DNA of 6,924 nucleotides, taken from assembly GCA_026991005.1 (NCBI GenBank), contig JALXCH010000128.1:778-7701 (forward strand), read 5' to 3'. Position numbers and translations under genes: made by a program. The notes beneath the pieces were generated by a model. The model saw only the letters and a list, made by a program, of their open reading frames with translations, was not told the DNA's origin and searched no databases. Below are positions 3,750 through 6,924 of this stretch, piece by piece (the stretch's first letter is position 1; every line of letters begins with the position of its first letter). This stretch comes from Calditrichia bacterium (GTDB taxonomy: Bacteria > Calditrichota > Calditrichia > RBG-13-44-9).

Positions 3750-5369
3750 TTATTTGCTTTCAGAACCCTCTACTTCAATAGGTTCCCACTCCCCAAAAGT
3801 TTCAATATGCACATCCACGCCGGGATCGGTAATGTACGTTTCGTACGTATCGTAGTACCACCCCATGTATCGTGAATCTCCGCCTCCCTGGGTGGTAATG
3901 AGAAACCGATTGGAAAGATGCCCGATGTGCAGAGCCCGGTCCCGGGGCAGCTCCCGGTCGCCACCCTGGGGATCCATGGGAATCCAGCCGTAATGGGGCA
4001 AATACACCTCAGGCCAGCGATGGAAGACATCGTCCAGGGAAGCATCATCTCCCCGCACCACATAACTGCCCACGTATCGGGCGGGAATTCCCGCCGCCCG
4101 GCACAGGGCAATAAAACTGAAGGTATATTCGGAGCAGGAACCCGTACCTCGCTGTAACACCACCGGAGCCGTATTCCAGCCTCCTTCCAGTTTATACTCT
4201 AATTTTTTACGCACGAAATCAAAAATCCGGCGTGCCATCCAGTACACGTTGGTTTCGTCTCCGACCACTTCGCGCACCGTTTTCTGAATGTAGGGATGGT
4301 TCAACTGGTACTTACTTCCATCCGCAGTATAGCGCTGGCGTATTTCGTCGGGAATATCCTTCAGTGTTCCGCAATCCTCCGGGAAAATAAAATAATCAAT
4401 GGCAGAGATTTTCGCTTCCACCACCATTTTGGACTGTACCCGTTTTTCCGCAGGAATATCCTGATAATGGAAAAACGCAAACTTCTGCTGCCAGCGATCG
4501 GTTACCGTCTCCGGCTTTTCCGGTTCAAAAGAAACAGAAAGAATTTGTTGTTGAGGTAAATTCTCGGGAATGGCAAAATACACTCGTAAATCCCGGATTG
4601 TTCCAGTACCTGTCCCCACCACTTCGTGGGTCGCGGTAAGCAACGTATGTCGCGTATGGTGGAGGTGGTACAATTCTCTATCCCGTCGTATCAGGCGGTA
4701 CAGTTTATCCGTCTGATAATCCACATTCCAGAGGTATTTCCCGTCCCAGGCCAGGCCAAACGGATAGGGTCCGGGGGAATTCATAATCAGCACAACCTCC
4801 CCACTGGTGGGATCGATCATGTAAATCTCGTTACGAATCCGGTCGGCACACCAGAGGTAAGTTCCATCGAAAGTAAGTCCCTGGGGGTAGGTAGCGGGAG
4901 CCGGAATGGTAAACACCGCCGTTCCATCCTGAAGATCGATCCGGTAAATCTTCCGTGCCCGGTGATCCGAAACCCACAACGTGTATCCATCCCAGGCTAG
5001 TCCCTGGGGATTCGCCGAAGGTGCCTCGATAGCCATCAGCACCGTTCCGTCCCGGGGATCCACTTTGTAAATCTTCTTGCGTGCTTTATCTGCATTCCAG
5101 AGGTACTGCCCATCCCAGGCCAGTCCCATGGGCCAGAATCCCGGCGAAGGAATCTGGCGCACCACCTGCCCATTTTCGGGATTCACACACACCAGCTTAT
5201 CCGCCTTATAATCGGCGACCCACAGGTACTTCCCATCAAAGGTCAATCCCGTGGAGAATTTGTAGGGTGCGGGAAATTCCTTAACCACTTTCCCCGGATA
5301 TGCCCGGAGCCCCATCGTTAGAGCAACCATCAAAACGATAGCTCCCCAAAAGTAGCGTATGGAATTCAT
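3750..5369 (-). CDS. Exported beta-propeller/transglutaminase-like protein
   Basis: Residues 1-23 form a signal peptide (hydrophobic core GAIVLMVALTMG, likely cut after LRA). Residues 41-227 hold five repeats of 40-42 residues, each opening with GLxxDGxYLWxxD (from about 41, 82, 123, 165 and 205) and ending in a KIYxIDPxxG-type strand; this is the YVTN/NHL-like propeller pattern, with too few blades to be sure the ring closes. A beta-rich linker (about 240-335) leads to a transglutaminase-like domain (about 365-475) with an apparent triad: C412 in GSCSEYT, H450 in HRWPEVYL and D466 in PMDPQGG. Bacterial members of this fold are usually thiol proteases or amide-forming enzymes; the substrate is unknown. 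I chose the ATG at 5369, which has AAGGGA 7 nt upstream; the ATG at 5375 would overlap that site. A gap of 59 nt follows the response regulator gene, so co-transcription is possible. Confidence 0.88.
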   Translation of the reverse strand: MNSIRYFWGAIVLMVALTMGLRAYPGKVVKEFPAPYKFSTGLTFDGKYLWVADYKADKLVCVNPENGQVVRQIPSPGFWPMGLAWDGQYLWNADKARKKIYKVDPRDGTVLMAIEAPSANPQGLAWDGYTLWVSDHRARKIYRIDLQDGTAVFTIPAPATYPQGLTFDGTYLWCADRIRNEIYMIDPTSGEVVLIMNSPGPYPFGLAWDGKYLWNVDYQTDKLYRLIRRDRELYHLHHTRHTLLTATHEVVGTGTGTIRDLRVYFAIPENLPQQQILSVSFEPEKPETVTDRWQQKFAFFHYQDIPAEKRVQSKMVVEAKISAIDYFIFPEDCGTLKDIPDEIRQRYTADGSKYQLNHPYIQKTVREVVGDETNVYWMARRIFDFVRKKLEYKLEGGWNTAPVVLQRGTGSCSEYTFSFIALCRAAGIPARYVGSYVVRGDDASLDDVFHRWPEVYLPHYGWIPMDPQGGDRELPRDRALHIGHLSNRFLITTQGGGDSRYMGWYYDTYETYITDPGVDVHIETFGEWEPIEVEGSESK

Positions 5370-5434
5370 AAACATTCCCTTAATTTTAAATGAATACCTG
5401 GTGACCTTTTGATGTGAGGGAAAAAAGCAGGAGG

Positions 5435-6169
5435 TTATTCATTTTCTTTCAAATTTGCCTCATCCATCAACCGGCACGCTTCCAGAAGTACGTTCATAGT
5501 GGAACCGGTGATATTCTTTTCTGCCGAAACCACTTCCGGTTCGAAGCGAAAAATTCCTTTTTTAAAGGTAACCAACTTGTTGACCGCCTCCTCTCCCTGA
5601 ATATTTCCACACGAAGCATGAAACAGGTTGCCTTTCTCGAACACGAGTAATCCGTCTTCCTCACTTTCCACCCGCAGAGTTCCGCTGCGCTTATTCAAAT
5701 TGATTAACTGAATCACTTCCACCAGGGTTAGGTCTTCCAGATTCCCTTCGAATCCCTTCACTTTCTGGGACTTTTCGCTGTCCATCGCTTTTACCCGCCG
5801 GGAGCGCTGCAGCAATGTTTCCACTTTCTCCAGCAGCACCTGTCGATCCACCGGCTTTTCCAGATACTCATCGGCACCTGCCCGGAATCCCCGAATTTCC
5901 ATATCCCGATCCTTCAGGCTGGTGAGGAAAATAAACGGCACCATGGGAATGCGAGAATTCTCACGGATCATCCAGCAAAACTCAATGCCATCCGTCTGGG
6001 GCATCATCACATCCGAAATAATTAAATCGGGCTCAATCTCGTTGGCCTTTTCCAACCCCATATCCCCATTTTCGGCGGTAAACACCTGGTATCCGGCTTT
6101 TTCCAGGCTAATTTTCAGAAGCTTCAGGACATGGGGATTGTCGTCCACAATTAAAATTTTGTCGGCCAT
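5435..6169 (-). CDS. Response regulator with C-terminal DUF4388 (PATAN-type) domain
   Basis: Residues 1-122 form a CheY-like receiver: acidic pair D9-D10, phosphate acceptor D53 in LIISDVMMP, switch T83 in FLTS, aromatic Y102 and K105 in the EKP turn. All expected residues are present, so phosphorylation is likely. After a charged linker (123-138), residues 139-235 match DUF4388: FEGNLEDLTLVEVIQLINLNKRSGTL, then GLLVFEKGNLFHA and EEAVNKLVTFKKGIFRFEP. This domain appears in many regulators without DNA-binding motifs and is thought to mediate protein contacts, so output is probably not direct transcription. No kinase is encoded here. The ATG lies 15 nt after the gcvPB stop with no clear Shine-Dalgarno site, suggesting translational coupling in one operon. 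Confidence 0.92.
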   Translation of the reverse strand: MADKILIVDDNPHVLKLLKISLEKAGYQVFTAENGDMGLEKANEIEPDLIISDVMMPQTDGIEFCWMIRENSRIPMVPFIFLTSLKDRDMEIRGFRAGADEYLEKPVDRQVLLEKVETLLQRSRRVKAMDSEKSQKVKGFEGNLEDLTLVEVIQLINLNKRSGTLRVESEEDGLLVFEKGNLFHASCGNIQGEEAVNKLVTFKKGIFRFEPEVVSAEKNITGSTMNVLLEACRLMDEANLKENE

Positions 6170-6184
6170 GGCTCAAGAAACAAT

Positions 6185-6924
6185 TTATTTTTCGTACACA
6201 ACATTTAATTCTTTATTTGCTTTTAACTCATCCACCCGGCGTACCGGCGTTGTCCAGGGTGCCTGATGTAACTTTTCGGGATCGCTTTTGGCCTCTTCCA
6301 CCACCCGGGTGAGTGCTTCCGCAAAATAATCCAGCATTTCCTTACTTTCCGATTCCGTTGGTTCGATCATCAACGCTTCGCGGACAATCAGGGGAAAATA
6401 AACCGTAGGTGCGTGCACCCCGTAATCCAGCAATCGTTTGGCGACATCGATTGTTTTAACTCCGTATTCCTTCACCAGATTTGCCCCGGAAAGTACAAAC
6501 TCGTGCATGGGACGGGTACGATAGGGCAGTTCCAGCACTCCCTCCAGTTTCTTCAATAAATAGTTGGCATTGATAATGGCATTGCGACTAATTTCTTTCA
6601 GACCCTGGTCTCCGTGCATGCGGATGTACACATAACCGCGTACCAGAGCAGCAAAATTACCGTAAAAAGTGAGCATGCGTCCAATGGAATGGGGAATATC
6701 ATAATGCCAGTAGTACCGTCCGTTCTTCTCGCGCACCACCGGTACTGGTAAAAAGTCCTGCAACCGCTCGCTTACCGCCACCGGACCCGAGCCGGGACCC
6801 CCGCCGCCATGGGGCGAAGCAAACGTTTTGTGAATATTAATGTGCAGCACGTCAAATCCCAGGTCACCGGGACGAACAATTCCCAGCAACGCATTGAGAT
6901 TCGCCCCGTCCATATACATCAAGC
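6185..6924 (-). CDS. gcvPB: Glycine dehydrogenase (decarboxylating) subunit 2, C-terminal part
   Basis: The frame is open to the window edge, so roughly the N-terminal half (full length is usually about 480-510 residues) lies outside. The P-protein of the glycine cleavage system decarboxylates glycine with pyridoxal phosphate and passes the aminomethyl group to lipoylated H-protein in the cytoplasm. Visible hallmarks are [13 protein letters not shown], the cofactor lysine in NIHKTF (codon 6827-6829), the glycine loop [12 protein letters not shown], and a C-terminal region with [11 protein letters not shown] and [11 protein letters not shown]. The ending is that of the two-subunit form (GcvPA/GcvPB) rather than single-chain GcvP. 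The gcvPA gene would be expected upstream, beyond position 6924. It is read in the same direction as the response regulator, with only 15 nt between them. The apparent start near 6922 is internal, not real. Confidence 0.93.
   Translation of the reverse strand, partial: LMYMDGANLNALLGIVRPGDLGFDVLHINIHKTFASPHGGGGPGSGPVAVSERLQDFLPVPVVREKNGRYYWHYDIPHSIGRMLTFYGNFAALVRGYVYIRMHGDQGLKEISRNAIINANYLLKKLEGVLELPYRTRPMHEFVLSGANLVKEYGVKTIDVAKRLLDYGVHAPTVYFPLIVREALMIEPTESESKEMLDYFAEALTRVVEEAKSDPEKLHQAPWTTPVRRVDELKANKELNVVYEK

Noticed and set aside
3770..5284. Several open frames on both strands across the transglutaminase gene
   Set aside because: All are shadows of the 539-residue gene in GC-richer coding DNA; none has domain motifs or a convincing start.

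Overview
The window looks like bacterial chromosome of moderate GC with one strong AGGAGG Shine-Dalgarno site. A minus-strand gene run occupies the right half and a repeat-rich accessory block the left third. No taxonomic marker is present. The glycine dehydrogenase, DUF4388 response regulator, periplasmic transglutaminase and dense short interspersed repeats suggest a free-living, deep-branching Gram-negative such as the Calditrichota/KSB1 or wider FCB group. That placement is a low-confidence inference.

Right half (2774-6924, all minus strand): the C-terminal half of a glycine dehydrogenase subunit 2 (gcvPB, cut by the window edge) is followed 15 nt later by a response regulator with a C-terminal DUF4388/PATAN-type domain. 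After 59 nt comes an exported protein joining five 41-residue beta-propeller-like repeats to a transglutaminase-like domain with a complete Cys-His-Asp triad. The first two genes are probably co-transcribed and the third may be. After a 285-nt gap with small dyads comes an uncharacterised exported 207-residue protein with an excellent ribosome binding site, closed by an intrinsic terminator at 2774-2816.

Left third (1-2760): one plus-strand gene, an AAA_14/DUF4143 ATPase (494-1669), lies in a sea of non-coding repeats. A 180-bp repeat at 1-180 recurs at 2529-2708 with only 4 mismatches, so the ATPase and about 1 kb of other repeats sit between near-identical direct repeats. Between them are two tandem units of about 300 bp. 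Each carries a 40-bp imperfect palindrome, a short array of TTCTGTG nonamers and a cluster of three hairpins. A partial third copy of the long repeat faces an inverted arm.

The strongest unexplained structure is that several of these repeats are built from short phased units. There are heptamers of type AAATYCC (five in a row), nonamers of type CTTTGCGNN arranged as two units, a 2-nt offset and two more units, and TTCTGTGNN nonamers ending in GGTT. Unit number differs between otherwise matching copies (3 against 1, and 2 against 3), which points to ongoing slippage or recombination. Automated gene callers would tend to predict false small proteins here; none looks real.
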